From Methanobacteriota archaeon (GTDB lineage Archaea > Thermoplasmatota > Poseidoniia > Poseidoniales > Thalassarchaeaceae), in NCBI GenBank assembly GCA_002685895.1, contig NYYK01000053.1, positions 1 to 9,264 on the forward strand: a stretch of DNA of 9,264 nt. Direction: 5' to 3'. A model generated the notes under the pieces. It was not told where the DNA came from and searched no databases. It saw only the letters and a list, made by a program, of their open reading frames with translations. How positions within the stretch are numbered: the first letter of the stretch is position 1; every line of letters starts with the position of its first letter. Shown in pieces: positions 1 to 6,857 of this stretch. The translations under genes were made by a program, and so were the position numbers.

Positions 1-60
1 ATTCCACTTGTTGCTGATTTGGACGGTTCCATAGTGCTGTTAGATGATAGAGGTGCGTAA
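1..60 (+). CDS. C-terminal end of an upstream gene (partial, unidentified)
   Basis: Frame 1 is open from the window edge to a TAA at 58-60 and encodes 19 residues ending in VADLDGSIVLLDDRGA. The alternation of hydrophobic strand residues with a D-x-D-G-S turn resembles the end of a beta-propeller or PQQ/FG-GAP-like repeat, but this is far too short for an assignment. The stop lies three bases before the next start codon, and the ribosome binding site of that next gene is inside this coding sequence, so the two are very probably one transcript. That the frame is coding is inferred from this tight junction. Confidence 0.6.
   Translation: MPLVADLDGSIVLLDDRGA
50..55 (+). promoter_or_regulatory. 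Shine-Dalgarno site of the surface-protein gene
   Basis: GAGGTG is a perfect match to the anti-SD core usual in archaeal 16S rRNA (complement of CACCTC). It sits eight bases before the ATG at 64 and inside the last codons of the upstream gene. It fixes the start of the 938-residue protein and supports translational coupling. Confidence 0.6.
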
Positions 61-63
61 ATT

Positions 64-2880
64 ATGCAGAAAAAATCTTTGTTCATCGTTTTCTTGTTGA
101 CTATTAGCCTCTTTTCAATGCCTCAAGAAATTGAACTTGAATCACATACTGGAAAGAAATTAACAAATCTACTTGGAAATCTTGAAATGGTTGTCCTTAC
201 AGAAAATGGCAGTGATATCATTGGAGCAGAAGTCACTCTTATCGATGCATGGACAGATTTGTCAATCGTTGAACCATTCACCATGTCACAAAGCAGAGAA
301 ATGGTCAGCAATCTTTCGATAGGTCCTGCGAGAGTCATTGTGACTCACCCAGATTACGCCAGTGGGGGCATTGTCGCCAATATATCTAATGATGAAATAC
401 CGGTTGAAGCCATAGTTACACTCACTCTCATTGATTCAACTTTGAATCTGAGCGGGCCACCATTAGCCACCGCTTCTCTCACTCTATTAGGAGACTTGAA
501 AGAACTGGATACGACATTAAACACATCAGGAAACAGCACACTCTTGGTCCCCTATTCCGGAGAAGGGTGGATTACTTCATCATCGGGCACAAATAAATCT
601 CTAACCCACTGGGATGGAGAAGGAAATCTCTCCCTACAAGACAATGGAACAATGCACATCTCTGGCCTGGCTGCAGATACAAATGAAAGTGGCACCCTGA
701 GAGTTGAACATCATCCCTCTGGATACTGGGAATTGCTAGAATGGGATGGTGAAGCCAATGGAAATTATCCTCGTACTAGTGAGGGCGAGTGGCACATATT
801 CAATATTGAAAATGGTTTGAGAATTGGTCAACCACTGATTACCAGCGATGCTGCTGAAGTGAATATTTCTGCACTTTTGAACAATCAAAGCGTCTGGCCT
901 ACTCCCGAGTGGAGTGGGCATGGTTACCTCAACATGACTACCGCACCTGGAATTGGAGAAGCATTCAATGTCACTTGGGAGGCTGAGTACAATATTCCAA
1001 TGGATTTTGGTACTTCACTGCTCCACGAGCGTTCTAGAGGTTTGACACAACAGGTAGACTTCATGTTTGGTAATCGCGATGGAACCCTCAATGGAATAGA
1101 ACTGTCACGCTTTTCTCAATTTCAAGCAGAACATCCGTGGGCTGATAGTGAACACCTCTTCCTGTTTGATGAAACTCCATTGACAGGGGAAGTTGATAGA
1201 GAAAACTTTGCGATTACTCAGAATAGTGTAATTGGTGCAGGATACTACAGTTGGTCCGAATCTGCCACACTTAGCGGTCAAGCTACTTTCGGCAGTAGCC
1301 GCATGTTTTGGTTCCCAGTGAGAGGAGATGCCATCGAAGCAATTCCAATCACTGTCAATCTACCACCTAATTGGGAAGTGAGATACAGTCCTCAAATAGA
1401 ACTTATCACAGGAGAGGGGAGGGCTTTCACGCTAAATCGATCACTCTCACCTACTGTTGGTATGTGGACTGTTACTATTGGCCCGAACCAGGCACCGGTT
1501 GCTAGTGCCCATCTTGAAGATCGATTTGGGTTAACAATACCACTAGACAGTAATTCAACCATCGTCAGCGATTGTGCTGATTCGGGAGTGGGCGCTCTTA
1601 ACAATCGTTGGGAATATAGACGCAATGGATATTATCATGGGGAAGGTGAAAATGCTTCTCACACCTTTAAGCCACAAGATCTCAACTTCTACCATGGGGA
1701 CATTTTGAATGCAACTCTCGTCTGTTCAGACTGGAACGGGGCCATCTCAAAATGGTGGGGAGAATTCTACGTAGACGGGCAACCGCCCTCTGCCACACTG
1801 AATGCCTCAGAGGTACCAATTGTTGATTTCCCTACACTTTACTACAACTTAGAGGAGGGAACAGAATTTGCAGTAAGGGCGGGTTCCATGATTACGGTAA
1901 TTGCCGAACCTAGTGATGATTCTGGTGCTGTTGTACAAGTAATCTGGCGTTCCAATAAATCAGAGGGTTGGCTACATAATGACTACCGCTTTGAAGATCA
2001 GTTCAATCAGGGAAATGATGTAAATTGGATGCATATGGCCGTTGAAGATAGATATCTGCAACGTGAATTGACCGTATATTCGCTAGAAATGGAGTTGATA
2101 GATGGGGCCGGCAATAGTAACATCTCTCGTTGGAATGTGACAATCCTTGATGCTACACCACCCACCATTACTGCAGAAGTGATGGTTGACGGTTTTCCAA
2201 TTGGGCCTCTCAATCCAGCCCTACCAAAAAGTGAAATCGACCTTAATCTGAGCCGCTCCTTCGATGACATTGATGCCATCGAAAATATTGTTTGGTCAGT
2301 AATACTTGATAATCAATCAATTATTGAAAATGGTACATGGGAGGGTGTGCGCCTCCTTACGCTACCATCACTGGACGTGGGGGTTCACGAACTCAGAATA
2401 TTTGCACGTGACTCGGCAGGTAATACTCGCGAAGTGTTAACTAATCCAATAGTTGAACCAAAAATTGCAGCAGATGTAAGTGGTGTGGGAATTGATGTAG
2501 AGGGTGAGCCCGTCATTGGGGAGCCTGGTATCATTCAAGTTACCCTACAGAACTTCGGATCAACTGATTCCAATTTGACATTATGCTACCGTGAGCAATG
2601 TAAAGAGTCATTTTACTCAGGAGTTGCAACCCACCAAGGACCTGCAATCAAAACCTTCCCACTAGAAGTAAGTGAATTTAAGAGCGGCAGAATTACTGTT
2701 GAGGTGGTGTGGCATGACCAAGTGACTGGGGATGGTGGAAATTTCACGATGAACAGTGAAATCATACCATTGTCACAATGGGGAGAGGACGCCGACACCA
2801 TCATTGGAGTTAGTGTGTTTGCAATCTTTGCTTACCTCATTATCCGAAGACGAGGAGACGGAGGGAGTTCTCCCTTCTAA
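64..2880 (+). CDS. Large secreted, membrane-anchored Ig-like surface protein
   Basis: No specific family is recognised; the architecture is that of an archaeal type I surface protein. Residues 1-20 form a signal peptide (KK then a hydrophobic core LFIVFLLTISLF). Residues about 41-122 look like a carboxypeptidase-regulatory/prealbumin-like beta domain. A Trp-Gly-rich region follows, with recurring W-[DS]-G-[EH] motifs near 164, 183, 227 and 283. Later beta-sandwich modules show the Ig-like closing pattern D-x-AGN (677-684 and 780-788) and linkers such as DATPP (696-700). About 815-885 resembles a CARDB-type domain. Residues 912-927 are a membrane helix followed by RRR and a short tail, so nearly the whole protein is outside the cell. 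More than twenty N-x-S/T sequons suggest heavy N-glycosylation. The only cysteines, C504/C554 and C841/C846, could form two disulfides. A role in the cell envelope, adhesion or polymer binding is inference. Confidence 0.85.
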   Translation: MQKKSLFIVFLLTISLFSMPQEIELESHTGKKLTNLLGNLEMVVLTENGSDIIGAEVTLIDAWTDLSIVEPFTMSQSREMVSNLSIGPARVIVTHPDYASGGIVANISNDEIPVEAIVTLTLIDSTLNLSGPPLATASLTLLGDLKELDTTLNTSGNSTLLVPYSGEGWITSSSGTNKSLTHWDGEGNLSLQDNGTMHISGLAADTNESGTLRVEHHPSGYWELLEWDGEANGNYPRTSEGEWHIFNIENGLRIGQPLITSDAAEVNISALLNNQSVWPTPEWSGHGYLNMTTAPGIGEAFNVTWEAEYNIPMDFGTSLLHERSRGLTQQVDFMFGNRDGTLNGIELSRFSQFQAEHPWADSEHLFLFDETPLTGEVDRENFAITQNSVIGAGYYSWSESATLSGQATFGSSRMFWFPVRGDAIEAIPITVNLPPNWEVRYSPQIELITGEGRAFTLNRSLSPTVGMWTVTIGPNQAPVASAHLEDRFGLTIPLDSNSTIVSDCADSGVGALNNRWEYRRNGYYHGEGENASHTFKPQDLNFYHGDILNATLVCSDWNGAISKWWGEFYVDGQPPSATLNASEVPIVDFPTLYYNLEEGTEFAVRAGSMITVIAEPSDDSGAVVQVIWRSNKSEGWLHNDYRFEDQFNQGNDVNWMHMAVEDRYLQRELTVYSLEMELIDGAGNSNISRWNVTILDATPPTITAEVMVDGFPIGPLNPALPKSEIDLNLSRSFDDIDAIENIVWSVILDNQSIIENGTWEGVRLLTLPSLDVGVHELRIFARDSAGNTREVLTNPIVEPKIAADVSGVGIDVEGEPVIGEPGIIQVTLQNFGSTDSNLTLCYREQCKESFYSGVATHQGPAIKTFPLEVSEFKSGRITVEVVWHDQVTGDGGNFTMNSEIIPLSQWGEDADTIIGVSVFAIFAYLIIRRRGDGGSSPF

Positions 2881-2920
2881 TTGACCTTTCAAGTGAACTC
2901 CATCAGAAGCCGTTTAGGGG

Positions 2921-2930
2921 CATATTATTG
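2921..2930 (+). promoter_or_regulatory. Possible TATA box for the helical-repeat membrane protein gene
   Basis: CATATTATTG is the only AT-rich element in the 75-base gap after the surface-protein gene. An archaeal TATA box centred here would place transcription start near 2950, giving a leader of about five bases before the ATG at 2956. That fits the absence of any Shine-Dalgarno-like sequence. Just downstream (2936-2944) lies a short inverted repeat, GGAC-G-GTCC. Position-based inference only. Confidence 0.35.
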
Positions 2931-2955
2931 ATACTGGACGGTCCGTGACGGAATA

Positions 2956-4701
2956 ATGTCCGAGGTTGCTGAGGTCGACGCCCTGCTTGCCAAGGCACTT
3001 AAAGAACAACGAAATCGTTTGGAAACGCTTGGCATAATGTCTGCTATTGCTCTAGTGGCTGTTGCATCTTGGTACATTTGGCCGGGTATTGAGGGAAGGA
3101 CAGATTTTCTTTCCCGATTTGGGCCCGGGATTGTACTCGTGGTACTCGCCTTAGCAATGCAGGACTTGATTGACTTTGGACCAAAACATCGCTCAAGGAT
3201 TGGTGCCCTAGCCGCAGTTGCGTGGGCACCACTTCTGATGCTGGGTATGGCTGCATTCATTACTTCTGATGAAATGACTGTTCGGCTTGGTAATGCTCTG
3301 CTTGCAGTAATAGGAATTGTCTGTTATTCTTTAACATCAGGAATATTGACTGGTTCACTCCAAGCAGTTCGTTTCCGTGGCTTGGTACAACTATTAGGGG
3401 CAACCTCTGCTACTGCTCTATTACTTTCTAATCCACTGGAAGGGATGGTGTTGTTAGCCTCTACTACAATCTGTTTACTCGCTTTTGCTGTGGCGATTTA
3501 TGACACCATTGGAAAAGATCCCGATAAAGCTGCTCGCCGGAAATTCAAACAGTTAAGAGAGAAATTGGAGATGAGGATACTTGAATTACGAGCAGAGGGA
3601 ATTCAAGTTAATCAGGCAGCATCTCTATTGCAGAATGCCAGCGAAACGGGATATGTTGACCCGAAAGAGGGAATGACATTACTCAATCTAGCGCTAGATG
3701 AAATTGAGAGAACACTGGCAATGTCAAGTGATATCTCTGACATTCGCGCTGATGCTGCTAATGCCGTAGAAAAAGCAGATGACATTGCTCCAACGGCAAA
3801 GCGGGCGAAGCGCATTCTAATTCAGGGTGATCGAGAGATGGAACTCGGTTCACTAAGAGAGGCAGAGATGTTGTTTCGCAAAGCAAAGAAACATGCAAGT
3901 GAAATTATAGAATTTTGGAATCAAGCTGAAACTGCAATCGCAGATGCAAAAAGAGCGCTTTCAGGACAGGATGGCGTACAATTTGAACCCTTGAAGAGAT
4001 CGGTTGAAGGAGCTGAAGAGGCCCTCCTACGTGAAGCACCTGCTGAAGCGATTGGACTTGTCATAACAGTCCCAGAACATGTTGAAAATCTTGCTGATGC
4101 AGGAGATGTCGCTGCCGAAACTGTCAGCGAGGCAAAGCGTGCTGTAGAAGCGGCTTCTGGAATAGACGAGGTTGATTTCGCGTTAAGATTGGAAAAGGCT
4201 GACAAGGCTTACGAAAATGGAGATTATTCTCTTGCTCGAGGATTAGCAGATTCTGTTCATCGAGAGGTGACTCGCGAGGCCGAAGCGATGGTCGAAGTAC
4301 AAAAGGCATGGCGGCAAAGGAAGAAACTGATTGCCCGTTGGACTGACTGGGCTAACTCAGACGAGTGGAATGAACGACTGAAGGCAGTGGACAAGGCCCG
4401 TAAGAAAAAACAATGGTCACATGCTGCGATGTTACTCGAACAAATGACGAACGAACTTGACTCTGAGGGGGCAGCAAGTACCGAAGCAGGTGAATTGCTT
4501 GCCTTCCTACAAGAAGAATGGCGGGGGCTCCGCGACAAATTAGAAGCGGCTGGAATTAAGGTCAGAGATGCAGAGCGTAACGGTTGTGAGGCGGTTGTTG
4601 GTGAAGCGGCAGCAGCGCATCAGAAAGGCGATATTGACACCTGCCTCACTAAACTTGGCGAAGCAGATGGACGAATGGAAAAACTCCGACGCCGAATCTA
4701 A
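2956..4701 (+). CDS. Polytopic membrane protein with cytoplasmic helical-repeat domain
   Basis: Unrecognised family, 581 residues. The N-terminal 20 residues are charged and helical. They are followed by about six membrane helices (roughly 25-43, 54-72, 82-102, 111-131, 141-160 and 161-182). The remaining 400 residues are soluble, highly charged and almost entirely helical. They contain degenerate helix-turn-helix units of TPR-like character, each with a G-[DS] or equivalent turn between two Ala/Leu-rich helices (about 225-253, 291-314, 415-437, 479-501 and 550-572). The positive residues after the last helix (R/K at 191-201) suggest that this domain is cytoplasmic. It probably acts as a scaffold or sensor, but no catalytic motif is visible. 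The start ATG has no ribosome binding site and lies a few bases after a plausible transcription start. The gene converges with the tRNA gene, 20 bases away. Confidence 0.82.
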   Translation: MSEVAEVDALLAKALKEQRNRLETLGIMSAIALVAVASWYIWPGIEGRTDFLSRFGPGIVLVVLALAMQDLIDFGPKHRSRIGALAAVAWAPLLMLGMAAFITSDEMTVRLGNALLAVIGIVCYSLTSGILTGSLQAVRFRGLVQLLGATSATALLLSNPLEGMVLLASTTICLLAFAVAIYDTIGKDPDKAARRKFKQLREKLEMRILELRAEGIQVNQAASLLQNASETGYVDPKEGMTLLNLALDEIERTLAMSSDISDIRADAANAVEKADDIAPTAKRAKRILIQGDREMELGSLREAEMLFRKAKKHASEIIEFWNQAETAIADAKRALSGQDGVQFEPLKRSVEGAEEALLREAPAEAIGLVITVPEHVENLADAGDVAAETVSEAKRAVEAASGIDEVDFALRLEKADKAYENGDYSLARGLADSVHREVTREAEAMVEVQKAWRQRKKLIARWTDWANSDEWNERLKAVDKARKKKQWSHAAMLLEQMTNELDSEGAASTEAGELLAFLQEEWRGLRDKLEAAGIKVRDAERNGCEAVVGEAAAAHQKGDIDTCLTKLGEADGRMEKLRRRI

Positions 4702-4721
4702 TACCAGTCCATCAACGTGAA

Positions 4722-4796
4722 TGGTGCGAGCACCGAGAATTGAACTCGGGTCGGCAGGTTGGGAACCTGCAGTCATAGCCCCTAGACCATGCTCGC
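4722..4796 (-). tRNA. trnG: tRNA-Gly (anticodon CCC), CCA encoded
   Basis: On the minus strand the sequence folds as a full cloverleaf. The acceptor stem GCGAGCA/TGCTCGC has seven pairs and discriminator A. U8 and G9 are followed by D-arm GTCT...TGAC with A14, two central Gs and A21. The anticodon stem GCAGG/CCTGC encloses loop TTCCCAA with anticodon CCC (complement at 4761-4763). The T-arm CCGAG/CTCGG encloses TTCAATT. The 3' CCA is encoded (complement TGG at 4722-4724). The D-stem has one U-U mismatch (13-22), a usual departure in glycine tRNAs. It reads GGG glycine codons. It lies 44 bases downstream of the RuvC-like gene on the same strand, and I see no clear TATA box in that gap, so read-through from that gene is possible. 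Confidence 0.95.
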
Positions 4797-4840
4797 AGCG
4801 AACCCTTCGAGACGGAGTTCCTTCTTGAGTCAGACGGTCT

Positions 4841-5632
4841 TCAAACCAAAGTATCACGACGGCGGTCGTACTCTTCAAGTGCCTCTATCATGGATAGGCG
4901 ACCTACGGCTACCGCCTGTGCTAATTCAATTGGCAGAGTGAAGCGACCGCCACTCTCGCGTCTACTTCTTCTCTGCACCTCTCTAACTTCACCCGAAGTG
5001 GGCTGAATCTTTCTCTTATTGATTACAACCTCACCTGAAATTCTAGCAATTCTTGCCGCAGCAGCGTGATGTTCGTGTCTTCCAACTCCACTTGATGTTC
5101 TTCTCTCATCTACCATCTCTACTATCAAACCACGAGCAAGACAAACATTTGCTATGCGTGAACCAATTGTGGGTGCGCCATCACCTATACGAATTACAGC
5201 AATGTCGTGAGGTATCGAAGATATGAGTTGACAGATTCTGTCTACCGTCTCATCAACTCCCTCCATCTGTTGGGCCCCGAGCGGTTTATCATCAGAATTC
5301 CATGCAAGCCCTGGACGGGGGCCTGGATCTACACCAAATGCAAGAAGGCCCGTGGGATTTTGTTGAGTGGATAGATGGATTGCTTGCTCAATAGAGACGT
5401 CGATATCAGATATTGAACAGGCCACACCTATGCCAACATCACTTGCTGAAACCTCTTCAGAAGTTCCAAACCAAACTGATGAATCATGTGGCAAAGATGT
5501 TTCTGCTGAAATCTGAAGAAATTCAATTCCTCGTTTACGCAACGCCTTCATCAGCCGATAAGCCAATTTGAAATCAGCAGTCCTGATGAGTAGTACTCCC
5601 ACAGACAGGTGTGAAGTGTCACCATTAGTCAA
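4841..5632 (-). CDS. RuvC/YqgF-like RNase H-fold protein, putative nuclease
   Basis: 263 residues. The C-terminal two thirds carry the signature of the RNase H-fold RuvC/YqgF nucleases: strand 1 with VDPGPRPGLAW (D102), a later strand IRIGDGAP (146-153; D151), then IVEMVDERRTS (170-180), matching the DERLT motif of YqgF/RuvX, and a last helix with HEHHAAAARIA (186-196) where related proteins have an acidic D-A-A segment. These are the positions that bind metal in the family. Residues about 10-95 form an extra alpha/beta domain (strand VGVLLIRT, then helix LAYRLMKALRKRG). About 205-230 is very basic (RRSRRESGGR), suitable for nucleic acid binding. The start is uncertain: a stop codon sits just upstream, leaving TTG at 5630-5632, or GTG at 5600-5602. 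It is divergent from hjc, which supports a role in recombination or branched-DNA processing. Actual nuclease activity is inference. Confidence 0.75.
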   Translation of the reverse strand: MTNGDTSHLSVGVLLIRTADFKLAYRLMKALRKRGIEFLQISAETSLPHDSSVWFGTSEEVSASDVGIGVACSISDIDVSIEQAIHLSTQQNPTGLLAFGVDPGPRPGLAWNSDDKPLGAQQMEGVDETVDRICQLISSIPHDIAVIRIGDGAPTIGSRIANVCLARGLIVEMVDERRTSSGVGRHEHHAAAARIARISGEVVINKRKIQPTSGEVREVQRRSRRESGGRFTLPIELAQAVAVGRLSMIEALEEYDRRRDTLV

Positions 5633-5652
5633 TCATTGTGGTCAATGGATAT

Positions 5653-5662
5653 GGTGTATTTC
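5653..5662 (-). promoter_or_regulatory. Possible TATA box for the RuvC-like gene
   Basis: Read on the minus strand this is GAAATACACC, centred about 26 bases upstream of the TTG at 5632. That is the distance expected for a leaderless archaeal transcript beginning at the start codon. It is the best AT-rich candidate in the divergent gap and modestly supports the TTG start. Confidence 0.3.
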
Positions 5663-5703
5663 CCTTCGAATCGGCCCGCGACTCCGCTATCCATCCGGTA
5701 TGG

Positions 5704-5715
5704 TCTTGAATAAAG
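5704..5715 (+). promoter_or_regulatory. Possible TATA box for hjc
   Basis: TCTTGAATAAAG is the AT-rich stretch closest to the expected position, about 23-26 bases before the tandem ATG codons of hjc at 5731 and 5734. It would give a leaderless or nearly leaderless message, consistent with no ribosome binding site at a usable distance. Weak, position-based evidence. Confidence 0.28.
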
Positions 5716-5733
5716 TGACAACCGTGGGTGATG

Positions 5734-6390
5734 ATGGCTTCGCAGTACGAACGTGAATTACGTGCTGTTCTCATTGGCTCACCTGAGGGAGTCAGAGCCG
5801 TTACAAGGAGTTGCAACGCCGCTGAAAAAGCACGGGCAATGCAAGTTATCCGGCGTCCTTTTTTGGTTGTTCGAGCTGCAGGAAGTGGGGTTGCGGGAGC
5901 GGGTGATTTATTGGCAGTACGTGGCGATATTTCGCTCCCTATTGAAGTCAAGACTACAAAGGATAAGAAGGTCTATCTTGCAGGGAGAACATGGGAGCAG
6001 TACCTCGATTTACAGAAAGAGGGAGAGCGATGCGGTTTGATGCCAATTTACGCCATGAGGCTCAAAGGGGTACGAGGTGACTCTTGGAGAATACTCAAAG
6101 TAGATTCAACCAATCTCACAGGCAGTCTTTCCATCATTGCTAGACGGATACCTTCTCTCCCTTTAACAAGAAATAAGAGACCTTACCTAGATTGGGACGT
6201 GGGACTCCCATTACACAAATTCCTTGCTTTGCTCTGTAGAGATGAGGATAGTTATTCACAGACAGCTGAGATTCTTCGTTCAAGAACTGATGAATGGGCG
6301 GCTCTAGAAGAAGCAAGGGTAACTAAGAATAAAATCCAAGAAAGAAGAAGCGAAGATCCAGTGGAGTGGATGAAGAAATTTCGGCTTTGA
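5734..6390 (+). CDS. hjc: Archaeal Holliday junction resolvase Hjc, extended form
   Basis: Hjc is the dimeric archaeal endonuclease that cuts four-way DNA junctions symmetrically during recombination and fork repair. From the ATG at 5734 (218 residues) the family's residues are all in order: E6-R7 in YEREL, G50-S51 and D58 in AAGS...GAGDLLA, then E71 and K73 in PIEVK. These correspond to the metal-binding E-D-ExK set of the PD-(D/E)xK fold. The following GRTWEQYLDLQ...GLMPIYAMR...SWRILKV segment matches the conserved helix and last strands. GTG 5728 and ATG 5731 are in-frame alternative starts adding one or two residues. Two oddities: the spacing between E6 and D58 is about 28 residues longer than in short Hjc proteins, and about 93 residues (126-218) follow the nuclease core, where Hjc proteins normally end near 120-140 residues. 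The tail is charged and helical. Its stop lies five bases from the end of the convergent crcB. Confidence 0.92.
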   Translation: MASQYERELRAVLIGSPEGVRAVTRSCNAAEKARAMQVIRRPFLVVRAAGSGVAGAGDLLAVRGDISLPIEVKTTKDKKVYLAGRTWEQYLDLQKEGERCGLMPIYAMRLKGVRGDSWRILKVDSTNLTGSLSIIARRIPSLPLTRNKRPYLDWDVGLPLHKFLALLCRDEDSYSQTAEILRSRTDEWAALEEARVTKNKIQERRSEDPVEWMKKFRL

Positions 6391-6395
6391 TGGTT

Positions 6396-6770
6396 TCATC
6401 CTAGAATTGTCGGGATGTATCGCCACCCTACGAAGGCGAATAACGGGCAGAGAATGAAATTGGCTAACATGTAACTCAATGCCGGCATATGTTCACCTGA
6501 ATCTATGAGTTGTATGGCATCAACGCTGAAGGTAGACATCGTGGTAAACGCACCAAGCGCGCCAGTACCTACAAGAAGAAGGATTTCTGGTGTGACCTGT
6601 TCATTTGTTATTCCAACTGCTATCAAGATACCAAGTAGAAATGAGCCTAGGACATTGACTACTAAGGTACCCCATGGAAAATCAGAAGGAATCCACTCTG
6701 TTATGGCATAGCGGGCGACCGCTCCACAGGCGCCACCGACTGCTACCAACAGTAGCGCCTTGGGTTCCAT
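6396..6770 (-). CDS. crcB: CrcB/Fluc fluoride channel
   Basis: Fluc proteins are small four-helix membrane proteins that assemble as antiparallel dimers and let fluoride leave the cell. The 124 residues are of usual length and show the family motifs GGACGAVARY (12-21), GTLVVNVLGSFLLG (34-47, with pore Asn39) and GTGALGAFTTMSTFS (68-82), plus a final helix around 100-116. In the last motif the usual TTFSTFS reads TTMSTFS: the first phenylalanine of the pore 'Phe box' is Met78, while Phe81 is kept. The codon at 6537-6539 is a clean ATG. A single copy is visible here, so a homodimer is likely. The leader does not show the conserved elements of the crcB fluoride riboswitch. A GGTGG sequence nine bases before the ATG serves as a ribosome binding site. 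Convergent with hjc and divergent from the rdgB-type gene. Confidence 0.95.
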   Translation of the reverse strand: MEPKALLLVAVGGACGAVARYAITEWIPSDFPWGTLVVNVLGSFLLGILIAVGITNEQVTPEILLLVGTGALGAFTTMSTFSVDAIQLIDSGEHMPALSYMLANFILCPLFAFVGWRYIPTILG

Positions 6771-6779
6771 GAAGGGTGG

Positions 6780-6784
6780 CCACC
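6780..6784 (-). promoter_or_regulatory. Shine-Dalgarno site of crcB
   Basis: On the minus strand GGTGG lies nine bases before the crcB ATG and matches the GGTG core of archaeal ribosome binding sites. It is half of a perfect 10-base palindrome, GGTGGCCACC (6775-6784), so a small hairpin could hide the site in the message; this is speculative. Confidence 0.4.
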
Positions 6785-6810
6785 GGCTACTTGCCTTTCA
6801 CTTTGGCGAA

Positions 6811-6830
6811 TCATTATTCAACGATACACT
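6811..6830. promoter_or_regulatory. AT-rich segment of the crcB / rdgB divergent intergenic region
   Basis: The 87-base gap between the divergent crcB and pyrophosphatase starts has one AT-rich segment. On the minus strand TGAATAATGA (6811-6820) would place crcB transcription start about 18 bases before its ATG. On the plus strand GATACACT (6823-6830) is near the distance expected for a nearly leaderless pyrophosphatase message. Neither is a strong TATA consensus. Confidence 0.2.
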
Positions 6831-6857
6831 CAATCACCAGCCCTCTCTGCGAGATGC

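Noticed and set aside
4540..4878. 112-residue minus-strand open frame spanning the tRNA gene
   Set aside because: It runs through the whole tRNA-Gly gene and overlaps the ends of two real genes, so it is not coding.
5625..5951. 108-residue minus-strand open frame across the hjc start region
   Set aside because: Antisense to the conserved Hjc active-site region and covering the divergent promoter gap; low-complexity shadow.
6771..6857. Fluoride riboswitch upstream of crcB
   Set aside because: The 87-base leader on the minus strand lacks the conserved pseudoknot segments of the crcB motif; only a GGTGG ribosome binding site and a short palindrome are visible.
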